In this document: one piece after another, positions 63,173-64,000 of the stretch
Layout: the number at the start of each line of letters is the position of its first letter
Position numbering within the stretch: position 1 is the stretch's first letter
NCBI RefSeq assembly: GCF_024362345.1
Contig: NZ_CP101505.1
Location: 2,501,501-2,565,500 of the forward strand
Direction of reading: 5' to 3'
Source of the DNA: Polaribacter dokdonensis
Lineage (GTDB): Bacteria > Bacteroidota > Bacteroidia > Flavobacteriales > Flavobacteriaceae
Length of the DNA: 64,000 nt
Made by a program: the position numbers and the translations under genes
Notes under the pieces: generated by a model
The model's database searches: none
What the model saw: only the letters and a program-made list of their open reading frames with translations
What the model was told of the DNA's origin: nothing

Positions 63173-63574
63173 TTAATTTTTTGCAAAATTACTGTTTTTA
63201 TATGTTAAAACCCAAAGTCCGTAAAAACCTAAAATTAGTTCTGCATACATACCAAATAAAAAGCCAAAAGTTGGTGAACCATCTAGCAGAAAACTAAGTA
63301 CCCTACCAAAGCCTAAACCCAACATAAAAATCATATTAGTTATTAAAGCAGCAGTTAAGAACTTAGGCTTGAAGGTTCCTAAAATCCATAAAGTAGCAAA
63401 ACCCAAGTAAAGGCCCATAATTGCTTTAAAGGCATTGAGTTCATCTAAAGTTTTTGGGTAAATTTCGAATTGAGAACTGGGCTTAAAGCCATAAACAAAT
63501 GCAACAGGAATTACAATACATACAGAAATTAATAGATGTATTTTTATTGTAATATCCTGTTTTGTTTTTAGCAT
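63173..63574 (-). CDS. DUF4345 family membrane protein
   Basis: About 133 residues, four hydrophobic helices. 'FEIYPKTLDELNAFKAIMGLYLGFATLWILG' and 'GRVLSFLLDGSPTFGFLFGMYAELILGFYGLW' are typical of DUF4345, a small integral membrane family of unknown role. ATG 63574 is preferred over TTG 63577. It probably shares a transcript with dusB. Confidence 0.85.
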   Translation of the reverse strand: MLKTKQDITIKIHLLISVCIVIPVAFVYGFKPSSQFEIYPKTLDELNAFKAIMGLYLGFATLWILGTFKPKFLTAALITNMIFMLGLGFGRVLSFLLDGSPTFGFLFGMYAELILGFYGLWVLTYKNSNFAKN

Positions 63575-63611
63575 CAAATTTGTTCTAAGCTATTTATAGT
63601 GTAAATATAGC

Positions 63612-64000
63612 TTATTTGATAATTAGTTTCTTAATTCCGAAATCTGCTTCACTACTCACAATTCTAACAAATTTAATTCCAGTACTCAAATTTAAATTAA
63701 AATCAAATTCGTTTTTACCTTTAGCAATGCTAATTTTAGATGTAAAAATAGTTTTACCTGTAATATCTAACACCATTAATTGACCTTTGGTGTTGATATC
63801 ACTAAATAGAATATTTTTAAATGCTCCATTTGATGGATTAGGATATACTGCAAATTCATTCAATAGTGAATTAAAACCAGCAATATCATCCACTTCATTT
63901 AATGAAGTATCTGTACTGTTTTTTGAAGATGCTTCTGCTACAACATTTATAGTTACAGTTGCAGCATCTGCAAAGCCATTTCCATCAGTAATTGTATAAA
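63612..64000 (-). CDS. T9SS-secreted protein, C-terminal fragment
   Basis: The frame is open to the edge of the window, so the N-terminal part lies outside. About 128 residues are visible. The first ~20 ('YTITDGNGFADAATVTINV') look like the last strands of a cadherin/Ig-like repeat. A linker rich in Ser/Thr/Asp follows, then a type A sorting domain: 'FAVYPNPSNGAFKNILF', 'LDITGKTIFTSKI' and a terminal 'GIKKLIIK'. The protein would be exported by the type IX system. What it does cannot be read from this piece. Confidence 0.85.
   Translation of the reverse strand, partial: YTITDGNGFADAATVTINVVAEASSKNSTDTSLNEVDDIAGFNSLLNEFAVYPNPSNGAFKNILFSDINTKGQLMVLDITGKTIFTSKISIAKGKNEFDFNLNLSTGIKFVRIVSSEADFGIKKLIIK

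Overview
The window comes from a marine-type member of the Flavobacteriia (Bacteroidota), close to Polaribacter/Tenacibaculum. The evidence is very AT-rich DNA, T9SS type A C-terminal sorting domains, TonB receptors with a carboxypeptidase-regulatory-like N-terminus, DUF4292/DUF4374 lipoproteins, the HU-CCDC81/SPOR protein, atpD-atpC standing apart from other ATP synthase genes, and promoters with the Bacteroidota -7 element TAnnTTTG instead of sigma70 boxes. Several starts are TTG or GTG. The genus is inference. I saw no rRNA, tRNA, CRISPR array or insertion sequence.

Layout. 1-2100: the 3' end of an S41 C-terminal-processing peptidase, then a conserved flavobacterial protein. 2126-17557: one long plus-strand surface-polysaccharide locus. 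It holds a Wzz-like protein, dTDP-rhamnose genes, asparagine synthase, a CDP-glycerol pair (cytidylyltransferase and glycerophosphotransferase), Wzx flippase, two Wzy/WaaL-like membrane proteins, glycosyltransferases, an epimerase, and a WcaF/WcaI/WcaJ-like end. Many genes overlap by 1-34 bases, suggesting translational coupling. rmlB and rmlA are joined out of frame by a deletion near 3327-3334, which leaves only rmlC intact. 17602-25555: purD, a PhoR/PhoB-like two-component pair divergent from a secreted T9SS protein, an exonuclease and an ABC-F ATPase. 25556-25861 is a non-coding regulatory region with a hairpin, three G5 tracts and three near-identical palindromes. 25862-34145: nucleotidyltransferase, TPR protein, DUF4292 lipoprotein and EnvC-like protein, then a small MscS channel, a thioesterase, HU/SPOR, dprA and an unknown protein.

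34194-47437 is metal- and envelope-related: a DUF4374 lipoprotein with a TonB receptor, an EamA exporter with mfd, then a thioredoxin-like protein and second TonB receptor divergent from a DtxR-family regulator and ZIP transporter. A perfect palindrome at 45882-45897 covers the receptor's predicted promoter. 47559-55434: AddA-like helicase-nuclease, kbl, an OmpA/TSP3 porin, atpD and atpC. 55716-59133: a lipoprotein, two paralogous multi-pass membrane proteins, a HisKA_3 kinase and a LuxR-type response regulator, probably one signalling unit. 59154-61919: rbfA, a LolC/E-like permease and two related lipoproteins. 62165-64000 (minus): dus, a DUF4345 protein and the C-terminal end of a T9SS-secreted protein.

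The observations most worth checking are the rmlB-rmlA deletion scar, the glycerol-phosphate genes inside a Gram-negative polysaccharide locus, the palindrome array at 25713-25778, the candidate metal operator, and the tandem membrane-protein/kinase/regulator locus.
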